DNA of 64,000 nucleotides, taken from assembly GCA_964447285.1 (NCBI GenBank), contig CAYURO010000021.1, positions 13,696 through 77,695 on the forward strand, in the 5' to 3' direction. Below the pieces are notes generated by a model. The model saw nothing but the letters and a program-made list of their open reading frames with translations, had not been told where the DNA came from and made no database searches. Position numbers and translations under genes: made by a program. Below are positions 39,379 through 46,524 of the stretch, piece by piece. The stretch is from CAJBNH01 sp964447285 (GTDB taxonomy: Bacteria > Myxococcota_A > UBA9042). The number at the start of each line of letters is the position of its first letter. The first letter of the stretch is position 1.

Positions 39379-40347
39379 CTAGAGGTGAGCTGCCAGCGTC
39401 AGCCTAGGCTCGAACCTGAACGTACCGATGCCCGTGTCCGGACGCGAGAGTTCTTCGCGGTCCCAGCTGAAATACCACTTGTCGTAGGTCGTGTTGACGC
39501 CGCGCAGGTCGAGTCCGACTGCGAAGCCCTTGGCGATGTTCGGCTTCCACTCAAACGTCAGGCCAAACGGGATGTTGGTGCCGATCCAGCCTTTCGGTTT
39601 GTAGTCGGGCCACTCCGACTGGTTCTCGTTGTAGCCGAGGATCTCGATCGGCGACCACCCAGCGTACAGCGACGCGTCGACGGGCAGGTCGCGGCGCCAG
39701 AACGCCAGCGGATGCACGGCCAAGCCGACGCCGGCGCTGCCTCCACCCGCCAGATCCTTCTTGTCGGTCGACAGGCTGCCGTGTCCTGCGATGTCCAGCC
39801 AGAAGCTGGCGTAACCCAAGATATTGTAACCAAAGCGTAAAAGCACAGATGGACCCGCGCCGACGTCAGTGGTCACCAGCTCGTTGTAGTTGGCGACCGA
39901 GTGCAGGACGGTGCCGCCGGACGGTGACGTGGAGTTGGGGATCGCCGGTCCCGCCTCGCCGCCCGTGTTCGAATAGCCGAGGCCAAACGTAAAGAAGAAG
40001 CCTTCCCAGGGCGAGACTACGCCCCCCGTGTGCTGGGGAGCCGTCACGGTCGTCGGGGCCTCTGCAGGCGGAGCTGGCGTCTCCGCAACCGGGGCAGCCT
40101 TGGGTGCCGCGGCGGCCGGAGTTGCCGGGGCTGGTGCCACCACCGGCGAGTGCACGATTGGCGGCGCCTCTGGCTCTGTTTCGGGCTTGGGAGTCGGCTT
40201 GGGGGTCGACTTCTTCTTCTTGGCAGGGGCAGCCGAAGCGGGCAGGGCGATCACTGACGCGACAAAGGTCGAAGTCAGGCCGATGCACAGCAAGAGGGCG
40301 AGGGGCGACAGCGCCTTCCCCGCACGACTAGGGTAACGGAGCGTCAT
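39379..40347 (-). CDS. Exported beta-barrel outer-membrane protein with Pro/Ala-rich linker
   Basis: 322 aa from ATG 40347. The signal peptide ends near ALPASAA. A Lys/Pro/Thr/Ala-rich region follows (about residues 45-110, KKKKSTPKPTPKP and later APAPATPAAAAP), probably periplasmic and peptidoglycan-facing. The rest is a set of amphipathic strands rich in Gly, Tyr and Trp, ending FRFEPRLTLAAHL, consistent with an eight- to ten-stranded barrel. The family is not recognised. The charged spacer before the barrel is a notable feature. Confidence 0.65.
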   Translation of the reverse strand: MTLRYPSRAGKALSPLALLLCIGLTSTFVASVIALPASAAPAKKKKSTPKPTPKPETEPEAPPIVHSPVVAPAPATPAAAAPKAAPVAETPAPPAEAPTTVTAPQHTGGVVSPWEGFFFTFGLGYSNTGGEAGPAIPNSTSPSGGTVLHSVANYNELVTTDVGAGPSVLLRFGYNILGYASFWLDIAGHGSLSTDKKDLAGGGSAGVGLAVHPLAFWRRDLPVDASLYAGWSPIEILGYNENQSEWPDYKPKGWIGTNIPFGLTFEWKPNIAKGFAVGLDLRGVNTTYDKWYFSWDREELSRPDTGIGTFRFEPRLTLAAHL

Positions 40348-40465
40348 GGCAGCACCCGCTGGAAGAAAACATCCGGGCGCACGCTGACATCGCAGGGGGA
40401 AACCCCGCCAGGACACGGATCGCCCGGGAAGACGCGGGTCGCTAGGCGGGACGCGGGAGAGCACG

Positions 40466-40487
40466 ACGCAGGGCAAAAACCCCGCGT
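40466..40487 (-). terminator. Hairpin terminator candidate after rpsU
   Basis: ACGCAGGG (40466-40473) and CCCCGCGT (40480-40487) pair at seven of eight positions, or all eight with a G-T wobble, across a 6-nt A-rich loop. It starts 10 bases past the rpsU stop on the minus strand. It lacks a clear T-run. Confidence 0.4.
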
Positions 40488-40497
40488 GAGGACAGGA

Positions 40498-40794
40498 CTA
40501 TGCGCGCTCGCGAGCGACGCGCACGGCCTTCTTGCGACGGCGATCAGCCTCACGGCCGCGGCGCTTGCGCTCCTCGGACGGCTTCTCGAAGAAGCGACGC
40601 TTGCGCAGCTCCTTGTAGATCCCCTCGGCGGCCATCTTGCGCTTCAGCATGGAGAGCGCGCGGTTCACGTTGCCGTCCTGCACCGCAACTTCGATCGGGC
40701 GGAACTCGACCGAGCGGGCGGAGGCGCGGTGGGGGCGTGGGCCCTCGATGCGCGGCTTGTTGTCGATCGAGAGGTTGTCCTGGATGTCGGTCAT
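40498..40794 (-). CDS. rpsU: 30S ribosomal protein bS21
   Basis: 98 aa from ATG 40794, with AGGAG about eleven bases upstream. The core VQDGNVNRALSMLKRKM…FFEKPSEERKRR is bS21, followed by a Lys/Arg-rich tail. It is longer than E. coli bS21 (71 aa) because of a ~28-residue N-terminal extension (MTDIQDNLSIDNKPRIEG). It helps start-site selection in the 30S subunit. Confidence 0.95.
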   Translation of the reverse strand: MTDIQDNLSIDNKPRIEGPRPHRASARSVEFRPIEVAVQDGNVNRALSMLKRKMAAEGIYKELRKRRFFEKPSEERKRRGREADRRRKKAVRVARERA

Positions 40795-40980
40795 CTGGGC
40801 TCGAGCTCCTGGCTGCATCGCTTGGCCGTGTTGCGGGTCCAAGCTGGATTCACGCTTGAGGTTCGTCAGTTATCGCGGTTCGAACCCGGCCTGCGTCGTG
40901 TGCGGGCAGGGGTGCGAGGGACAAGAGAGTGCCATAACCAACAGCGCTTGGCAAGCCTGATCGGTCGCTTGTGCGCCGGG

Positions 40981-41553
40981 TTAGCGGGCATCCGTCTCGG
41001 CACCCGGGACGTGCTCAGCTCCCAAGCCCATGCCTACCGGCTGGCAGTCGGCAGGTACGGTGCCAGCAACCAGTGCAGGCACCAGATCGCGACGCGAGCG
41101 GGACAACGGACGCGGGTTGGCGGCGGTGCGCTGGTTGGCCACCATGTTCTTGGGTGTCGCGAACATGTCCATCGTCAGGCCTTCGAACTGCCGCATCACA
41201 AACGCGTTCAGCACCGCCATCGGTGCGCGCAGGCCACAGGCGGGTGTGCGCTCGCAGCTTCGGCCGCTGACCTGGCAGTGCACGACGCCCAACTGGTCCT
41301 CGAACGGGCGCAGTACTTCGAGGAAGTGGATGTCCTCGATCGGGCGCGCGAGTCGGTAGCCACCGCCCACGCCCTTGGATGCCAGCAGGATGCCGGCGCG
41401 CTTGAGCGTCTGCAGGACCTTGGCCAGCACATCCTGAGGAATGTTCTCGGCGGCAGAGACCTCTGCGACGGAGACCAGACACTCGCGGGGCTGTCGGCTC
41501 ATGTGCTGCAGGGCGATGAGTGCGTATTCGGACTTGCGACTGACTTTGAACAT
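40981..41553 (-). CDS. Rrf2-family transcriptional regulator with three Cys (probable [2Fe-2S])
   Basis: 190 aa from ATG 41553, GAGG four bases upstream. The winged helix (MFKVSRKSEYALIALQHM…VLQTLKRAGILLASKGVGGGYRLAR) is typical Rrf2. Three cysteines at 93, 100 and 106 stand where IscR (92, 98, 104) and NsrR bind Fe-S, with C-X6-C-X5-C spacing. The C-terminal ~50 residues after the cluster region are extended and Arg/Pro-rich. It probably senses Fe-S status, NO or redox. It is divergent, across 340 bp of dyad-rich DNA, from a 71-aa Cys-rich protein gene. The redox-type envelope cluster lies beyond that. Confidence 0.85.
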   Translation of the reverse strand: MFKVSRKSEYALIALQHMSRQPRECLVSVAEVSAAENIPQDVLAKVLQTLKRAGILLASKGVGGGYRLARPIEDIHFLEVLRPFEDQLGVVHCQVSGRSCERTPACGLRAPMAVLNAFVMRQFEGLTMDMFATPKNMVANQRTAANPRPLSRSRRDLVPALVAGTVPADCQPVGMGLGAEHVPGAETDAR

Positions 41554-41704
41554 GTTCCCTCGGGGGGTAGAGAAGTCACAACGGTAGAACCTTGGTGGCG
41601 GGGAAGCAAGAACCGGACCGCAAGAGCCTGAAAATGTCTGCGACAGGAGCGGTCGTTCGGCGCGGTCGGTGGGACTCGGCGCTTGCGGTGCGGTGATGAA
41701 TGGG

Positions 41705-41740
41705 GCCGAACCCTTTCGGCGATTCGTGCATCGAATGCAC
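41705..41740. repeat. Two adjacent perfect inverted repeats
   Basis: GCCGAA/TTCGGC (41705-41710 and 41715-41720, 4-nt loop) is followed after five bases by GTGCAT/ATGCAC (41726-41731 and 41735-41740, 3-nt loop). They lie between divergent genes and could be operators or hairpins. Confidence 0.5.
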
Positions 41741-41759
41741 AACAGCACTGCAGAGTGGC

Positions 41760-41798
41760 TTGACTCCGAGGGAAGTCGATCCTAGTCTTGAAATAGGA
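41760..41798 (+). promoter_or_regulatory. Possible promoter and Rrf2-type operator of the 71-aa Cys-rich gene
   Basis: TTGACT (41760-41765) and TAGTCT (41783-41788) are spaced by 17 bp. TCCTA (41780-41784) and TAGGA (41794-41798) form a dyad that covers the -10 and predicted start site. A dyad of this size at this position suits repression by the adjacent Rrf2 regulator. That link is inference. Confidence 0.35.
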
Positions 41799-41893
41799 CC
41801 GAACTGGTCGTGGTTCGGAACGGTTCACTACGGAAGAGTCTTTTGCGGGCGATCAGCGTCCAACGCGAGACGAGTCCGCAAGAAGGTGTTCAG

Positions 41894-42109
41894 ATGACGC
41901 TTCTCGAGATTCAGCAGATCCGCCGGGAACGGGCCGAACGCCTGGCCCTCGAGGACGAGTTCTACTGTCGCCCGCGCAGGCGGCGGCTGACGATCGAGCG
42001 GTGTCTCGAGGACTACATGAACGCCAACGCATTCGCGGACAAGCGAAGCGCTTGCTGGCGCTGTCCTCAGGGTTGCACGAATCGCACCCAGTTCGCTGAG
42101 GCCCACTAG
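41894..42109 (+). CDS. 71-aa Cys-rich protein, unknown function
   Basis: ATG 41894 is preceded by AAGAAGG seven bases upstream. An N-terminal charged helix (LLEIQQIRRERAERLALED) is followed by five cysteines at 25, 37, 54, 57 and 61, with CWRCPQGC near the end. Four of them could bind zinc or an Fe-S cluster. The segment ERCLEDYMNANAFADKRSACWRC looks conserved in style, but I cannot name a family. It is divergent from the Rrf2 gene, so a small metal- or cluster-related partner under its control is plausible. It ends 38 bp from the convergent FadL-type gene. Confidence 0.65.
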   Translation: MTLLEIQQIRRERAERLALEDEFYCRPRRRRLTIERCLEDYMNANAFADKRSACWRCPQGCTNRTQFAEAH

Positions 42110-42147
42110 ACCCGAGGGGCCGTCCGCGCCTTCCGCCCGCTGCCGGG

Positions 42148-43665
42148 CTACTCCCATCGAGCGATCACGGAGACCGAACCGACGTGGAGCGCTGCGTCGA
42201 AGATGCCGTTGCCGGCGACGGCAGGCGATACGTCGCGCACCTGCTTGCCGACCTTCACCGTGCAGTTGTCCACGTTGTCATACGGGGGCTGGCAGTCGGA
42301 GAGGGGCTGCACTTGGCGCACTGCAGAGTGGGTCACATCGCGCGTGGGGAAGTGGATGTACGCGTAACCCGCGGCGATCTCGTAGGCGCCGATGGTCCAG
42401 CTGACGCCCGCGGTGGCTCCGAGGCGGTCCCAGGAAACGAAGTCCAGGTTGGTCAGTTCGACCGGTACGGCCGCGGACTCGTAGAACGACCCTGCTCGCA
42501 CCGTCCAAGCAGGGTTGATGCGATAGCTGCCCCCGAGGCGACCGCCCCAAACGTCTGAGTAGTTCTTGCGAATCGAGACGTTGGACAAGGGGATCACGTT
42601 GATCTTGTCGGGGTCGGTGGACGCGTTCAGTTGCAGGTTCAACGGGCCGTCGAACTCGAGTCGCAGTGCGTCCAACGACGACCAAGCCTCGTAGGTCAGG
42701 TCTGCCTCGACATCCCACGCCTTGCCGTCGGGACCCGCGCCGTAGCGTGCAGCCGCCACGGCGGTCCAAGGCAGCGTCATCGTCAGCGCGACGCCGTTGT
42801 CGGGGTGCGTGATCGCGCCGAGTTTCTTCATATCCTCAGACACTTGCAGCTTGACCTTGCCCTCGTTGCGGACCTCGATGGGGGTGACACGGCCAGCCAG
42901 CGCAAAGCTCCAGTTCGGGCTGGGGCGCCAGGACGCGCCCAACCGCAACGCCGGGGCGAACCACATGCTGGCGTCGACCGACGTGAACGAGTCAAAGGCC
43001 GTCGGGTCGAAGTCGCAGGCGGTGCCCTGATTGGCCTCGGTCTGGCCGGGCTGGTCACAGTGGGCGGACTCGCTCTTGTCCATGAACGTGGTGGTGACCA
43101 AGCCGAAATGCATGTTCGGTGCCATCGTCCACTGCAGCGTGGCACCGAACGCCAGCTCGGGCGTGACCGCGTACGCCGCGGCAAACGACAGGTAGCCCAA
43201 GATCACGTCGGTCTCGACCAGCATGTAGCGCTGGGCACCGTCGCGGGGATAGTTGTTCGCACCGGCCGACGAGGGGCCATAGGCTCCGAAGCCGAAGCCC
43301 CAGTTCTTCAAGCCGAAGTCGTCGGTGTAGAACAAGTGGGGCGCGGGGAACCAGCCGGCGCCGTTCTGGATCGGGTCGGCCAGCGTGCCATCGGAGTAGC
43401 GGCGCGTGAACGTCAGGTCCTTCTGGATCACGTTGGTGCCGAGCGTCAGGCGCGAGCCGCGCTGCCAGGCCAAGGCTGCCGGGTTGTAGTGCACGGCCAA
43501 GCCGTCGTCGGGTAGTGCCGCGTCGGCGCCGCCCCGCCCCAGAGCCACGGTGCCGTTGTCGGGGAATTCGATGCCTCCAGCATGGGCGACCAGCGGAATC
43601 GCGAGGGCGGTCAGGGAGGTGGCAAGGGTGGTCAGTCGGCGGGCGAACGGGCGGCACGGGCTCAT
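42148..43665 (-). CDS. FadL/TodX-family outer-membrane transporter
   Basis: 505 aa; ATG 43665 has CGGAG six bases upstream. The signal peptide ends at AHA, and the mature N-terminus GGIEFPDNGTVALGRGGADAAL is the FadL hatch signature. The rest is a long barrel with Tyr/Trp/Gly-rich strands and a C-terminal aromatic/charged strand (VSVIARWE). FadL proteins pass hydrophobic molecules such as fatty acids or aromatics across the outer membrane. A Cys-containing loop (CDQPGQTEANQGTACDF) may be disulfide-linked. It is the last gene in the Rieske-to-FadL run, 146 bp after the small membrane protein. Confidence 0.9.
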   Translation of the reverse strand: MSPCRPFARRLTTLATSLTALAIPLVAHAGGIEFPDNGTVALGRGGADAALPDDGLAVHYNPAALAWQRGSRLTLGTNVIQKDLTFTRRYSDGTLADPIQNGAGWFPAPHLFYTDDFGLKNWGFGFGAYGPSSAGANNYPRDGAQRYMLVETDVILGYLSFAAAYAVTPELAFGATLQWTMAPNMHFGLVTTTFMDKSESAHCDQPGQTEANQGTACDFDPTAFDSFTSVDASMWFAPALRLGASWRPSPNWSFALAGRVTPIEVRNEGKVKLQVSEDMKKLGAITHPDNGVALTMTLPWTAVAAARYGAGPDGKAWDVEADLTYEAWSSLDALRLEFDGPLNLQLNASTDPDKINVIPLSNVSIRKNYSDVWGGRLGGSYRINPAWTVRAGSFYESAAVPVELTNLDFVSWDRLGATAGVSWTIGAYEIAAGYAYIHFPTRDVTHSAVRQVQPLSDCQPPYDNVDNCTVKVGKQVRDVSPAVAGNGIFDAALHVGSVSVIARWE

Positions 43666-43811
43666 GTCGTCTCCGGGCGGGGTCTGCGGACGGCGATGCG
43701 GACGAAAGGCGCAGACCTGCGCCCCAAGGAGTGGGGGGAAGGCGCAGTGTAGGGGCGAGTCGGACGCATGTCGACGGGCAGCCCTTCATCGATCTTGGCC
43801 GGTAGCCTCGG

Positions 43812-44087
43812 TCAACGGGCCTTGCTTGTCTTGCGATTCCACCACATCAGGCCCAGCGCCAGCACGGTCAGCACGCCAGCGGTCGGCAGCGCCCGGTCCA
43901 CGCCGCCCAGCTGGTACTGGTCGCGCCACTCTTCGCGGGTGGTCTTCTCACCGGTGACGGGGTCCTCGAACGCGACCTGCACGGCCACCTTGTGCTGGGT
44001 GTAGGGGTGAGCGCCGGTGGCCAGCCAATAGCCGACGATGCCCAGCGCGACGACCAGGAACAGTGCAGCGAACACCTTGCGTACCAT
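43812..44087 (-). CDS. Small membrane protein with two spans
   Basis: 91 aa; AGAGG six bases before ATG 44087. The first span is at residues 4-24 (VFAALFLVVALGIVGYWLA), a ~45-residue polar loop follows (HKVAVQVAFEDPVTGEKTTREEW), and the second span is at 70-84, with a basic tail. I recognise no family. The position 50 bp downstream of the yceI-like gene on the same strand suggests membership of the envelope redox cluster. Confidence 0.65.
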   Translation of the reverse strand: MVRKVFAALFLVVALGIVGYWLATGAHPYTQHKVAVQVAFEDPVTGEKTTREEWRDQYQLGGVDRALPTAGVLTVLALGLMWWNRKTSKAR

Positions 44088-44137
44088 GGGAAACCTCTTG
44101 TGAGTCGTGGGTCTGTCGGTGCAGAAGTCGCTGGCGA

Positions 44138-44767
44138 CTAGCGGGCGAGGCCGTAGAACACCGCGTCGATCTCGACCGACTCGCCGACCTGCTTGCCGAT
44201 GATGCCGCGCTTGCCCTTGATGTTGAAGTCCTTCAGCAAGATCGAGAACTTGGCAGTGATCTTGACCGCCTGGTTCTTGGGGTTGAAGACGATGTTCACC
44301 GGGATGGCCAGGCGCTTGGACACGCCGTTCAGGCTGAAGGTGCCGGCGGTCGTGGCCTTGGCGGTGGAACCCTCGGTCGTGACGCCGTCCAACTTCTCGA
44401 TCTCAAACGCGATCAGCGGGAATCCGTCGCTGTTCAACCACTCTGGCCCGCGCATGTGGGCGTCGCGGGTGTCGCTGCCGGTCGTCATCGAGGCGATGGG
44501 CACCGTGATCTTGCCGGTGGTGCCGGCCAGGTTGGCGCCGTCGGCCACGCGCAGGGTGCCCTTGATGCGGCTGGCGGTGCCACGGGTCTGCTCCATCGGT
44601 GCGGTGCACAGGAAGGTGATCTGGCTGGCAGCAGGGGCGTCGCCGATCTCGATCGAGACCGGGCCCGCACGGCCGAAGAAGCCCTGGGCGGCGGCGGGAA
44701 GGGCGGTGACGGCCATGGAGAGGGTGCCGGCGGCGGTGATGACGAGGAAACGGGCGGCGCGGGTCAT
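44138..44767 (-). CDS. YceI-family periplasmic protein
   Basis: 209 aa; TGGAG seven bases before ATG 44767. The signal peptide ends ALPAAAQ. Segments such as GTLRVADGANLAG, DTRDAHMRGPEWLN, FPLIAFEIEKL and AGTFSLNGVSKRLAIP are the YceI lipocalin-like fold, which binds polyprenyl or quinone-like lipids in relatives such as TT1927b. In this cluster it may carry an isoprenoid or quinone between membranes, which is inference. It starts 20 bp after the stop of the haem-barrel gene. Confidence 0.93.
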   Translation of the reverse strand: MTRAARFLVITAAGTLSMAVTALPAAAQGFFGRAGPVSIEIGDAPAASQITFLCTAPMEQTRGTASRIKGTLRVADGANLAGTTGKITVPIASMTTGSDTRDAHMRGPEWLNSDGFPLIAFEIEKLDGVTTEGSTAKATTAGTFSLNGVSKRLAIPVNIVFNPKNQAVKITAKFSILLKDFNIKGKRGIIGKQVGESVEIDAVFYGLAR

Positions 44768-44786
44768 GGGAAGCTCCAGTCTGAGG

Positions 44787-45941
44787 TCAAAAGAAGAGGT
44801 GCAGCTGCAGCGTGTACTGCCCCAGCGTGTAGTCGTCGGTCACGAGATAGCGGTACTCCGGACGCAGCTCGACGAACGGCACCGGCTCGAACTGCAGGCC
44901 GGCCACCAATGCGCGGGTCTCGGCCTTCTGGTTGCCGAGCTCTGACGTCGCGCGCTCGGCCCGCCCCTCGACCGTCAGCCAGTCCTTCACCGGCACCGTC
45001 GCGTGCAGCATCAGGTTCAGCGTCGAGTGATGGGCGGAGCGCGTGGCGTGCGAGGCCTCAAACAGCAGCGTTCCCCAGTAGTTTTTGCCGACTCCCGCAT
45101 AGCCCGACGTGAGCTGCAGGTCGCCCGCACGCAAGTACGACGCTCCGGCCAAGCCGTTCAGGCCTAGGTCCAGCAGCTGCGGGAAGAGTGCGATGCGACC
45201 CGAAGCCCCCGGCTCGTCTATGGCGACGGTCGGTACCGCGTCAGACAGGTTGCGCGACCAAAGTGCCCCCGCTTGGACCAGCAGCCAGTGCACCGGCGAC
45301 CAGCCGACCTCGACGCCGGGGTCGGCATAGTCAGGCGGAATCATGGGTTGGCGAGGACTGGCGGCGTCAGAGCGCAACAGCATCGTATGGTCGTCGTGCC
45401 GGATGCCCACGGACGGCTGCATCATGCCTGCGCGGACGTACGGGGCGTTCGGCGAAGGCTGCCACCGCGCCCATGCCTGCCACGGCGACTGACCGGGATA
45501 GTTCTTGACGAAGGCGGCGGCATTCATGCTTCCGGTGACCGTCACCGTGTCGGTCGGCATGACCGCGATCTCAGGCGTCAGCTGCATCGGAATGACTTTT
45601 CGGTCAGGGAGTTGCACCTTGCCATCGGCTCCCCGTGTAGGCCTTCCCAGCCGCGCCATCTGGCCGCGGTAGTCCAGCCCCAGCGAGACCTTGCCGTCCA
45701 GCAGCGTGTTGTCCTCGAGGTTGTGGAGCGAATTCCAGCCGATCTGCTTCCACGTCCACGCGCCGGTCTGATTCATCGCGTACCAGCCGAGATCCGTCCG
45801 CAGTCCAGAACCCTGAGGATCCACATGGCAATTGGCACACGGTGCGCCTGTGGTCAGGGTCATGCGCGGCAGGGCGTGTCCGGGACCCGTCAGGACCACG
45901 GGGGCCAACAAGGCGACGACGGTAAAAGTCAGGCGGCTCAC
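44787..45941 (-). CDS. Outer-membrane beta-barrel with N-terminal CxxCH haem-c motif
   Basis: 384 aa from a GTG at 45941 overlapping the Rieske stop (GTGA). The signal peptide ends near GHA. CANCH at residues 35-39 is a single c-type haem site, followed by VDPQGSG. The remaining ~340 residues are amphipathic strands (…LGQYTLQLHLFF end) fitting a barrel of about 16 strands. A monohaem cytochrome fused to a porin is the design of Cyc2, the iron oxidase of iron-oxidising bacteria, but I cannot claim homology. Many myxobacterial barrels also have such a motif without known function. It sits between the Rieske and YceI genes, which favours an electron-transfer role. Confidence 0.75.
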   Translation of the reverse strand: MSRLTFTVVALLAPVVLTGPGHALPRMTLTTGAPCANCHVDPQGSGLRTDLGWYAMNQTGAWTWKQIGWNSLHNLEDNTLLDGKVSLGLDYRGQMARLGRPTRGADGKVQLPDRKVIPMQLTPEIAVMPTDTVTVTGSMNAAAFVKNYPGQSPWQAWARWQPSPNAPYVRAGMMQPSVGIRHDDHTMLLRSDAASPRQPMIPPDYADPGVEVGWSPVHWLLVQAGALWSRNLSDAVPTVAIDEPGASGRIALFPQLLDLGLNGLAGASYLRAGDLQLTSGYAGVGKNYWGTLLFEASHATRSAHHSTLNLMLHATVPVKDWLTVEGRAERATSELGNQKAETRALVAGLQFEPVPFVELRPEYRYLVTDDYTLGQYTLQLHLFF

Positions 45942-46414
45942 AGCGTCACCAGCCCGATGCCGTTGGTCACCACAACCGGGTAGGACTTCAGGGCCTCAGT
46001 CGCGGGTCCAGCCAGCACGTGGCCGTCCTTGGCGAACACGGAGTCGTGGCACACGCAAGTCAGCGTCTCTGCGGCCTTGTCCCAGTGGCCCGCCATGTCG
46101 GGACCCATGTCGCAGAATACGTGGGTGCAGAGGCGGTCCAGCGCGACGAATTCCTGATTCGAAACGCGAACAATCACGATCTTGTGGCCCAAGGCGTCTG
46201 CCGACTGCATCCCGCCCACAAGCGCGAGACTTGCGTAGGTCGGGTCGGCCAGATCGAACGTGAACTCGCCCGACGAGCCCTCGCGCAGCTGGGCCACCTC
46301 GCAAGCGGGCAGGGCGGTCAGCGCGGCGCTGGCGACGCCAGCTGCTCCCAGCGAACAGAGGAATTCGCGACGGGTGGTGGCCCTGACAGCCGTCGGGGAG
46401 GAACTCGAGGTCAT
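45938..46414 (-). CDS. Periplasmic Rieske [2Fe-2S] protein with Tat signal
   Basis: 158 aa. RREFL near residue 15 is a Tat motif, followed by a hydrophobic stretch ending ALPAC, which could also be a lipobox. The Rieske ligands are Cys96-His98 (CTHVFC) and Cys120-His123 (CVCH); the extra Cys101 and Cys122 match the disulfide of bc1-type high-potential Rieske proteins. No membrane anchor other than the N-terminus and no oxygenase domain. It is too small and isolated to be a bc1 subunit here, since no cytochrome b is nearby. Its stop overlaps the start of the haem-barrel gene, so the two are translationally coupled. Confidence 0.9.
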   Translation of the reverse strand: MTSSSSPTAVRATTRREFLCSLGAAGVASAALTALPACEVAQLREGSSGEFTFDLADPTYASLALVGGMQSADALGHKIVIVRVSNQEFVALDRLCTHVFCDMGPDMAGHWDKAAETLTCVCHDSVFAKDGHVLAGPATEALKSYPVVVTNGIGLVTL

Positions 46415-46446
46415 GGCGTTCGCCTATCTTGGGGGGAGCGAAAAGG

Positions 46447-46475
46447 ACTATTGCAACAACCTGCACGGTCAGCAA
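46447..46475 (-). promoter_or_regulatory. Possible promoter of the Rieske/haem-barrel cluster
   Basis: On the minus strand TTGCTG (46470-46475) and AATAGT (46447-46452) are spaced by 17 bp. Transcription would begin near 46440, about 26 bases before the Rieske ATG. Weak hexamers; offered because the position fits. Confidence 0.3.
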
Positions 46476-46524
46476 GCGCGGGGATGCATGATCGTGGCAC
46501 GCAACGGCTCTCGTGGCCGTCGTC

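Larger units (their letters stand above)
41554..41893. other. 340-bp divergent regulatory region
   Basis: No coding sequence is supported between the Rrf2 gene and the 71-aa gene. The region contains two adjacent perfect dyads (41705-41720 and 41726-41740), a possible promoter for the 71-aa gene (41760-41788), a TCCTA-N9-TAGGA dyad over its -10, and a GAAC-N8-GTTC at 41801-41816. No tRNA-like cloverleaf or other known RNA was recognised. Confidence 0.6.

Noticed and set aside
40870..40890. GGTTCGAACCC, resembling a tRNA T-loop
   Set aside because: The flanking bases do not form a T-stem on either strand and no acceptor stem or anticodon arm can be drawn.
41190..41215. Third SOS-like box (TCACAAACGCGTTCAGC)
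   Set aside because: It lies inside the Rrf2 coding region and lacks the leading CT of the palindrome; not near a promoter.
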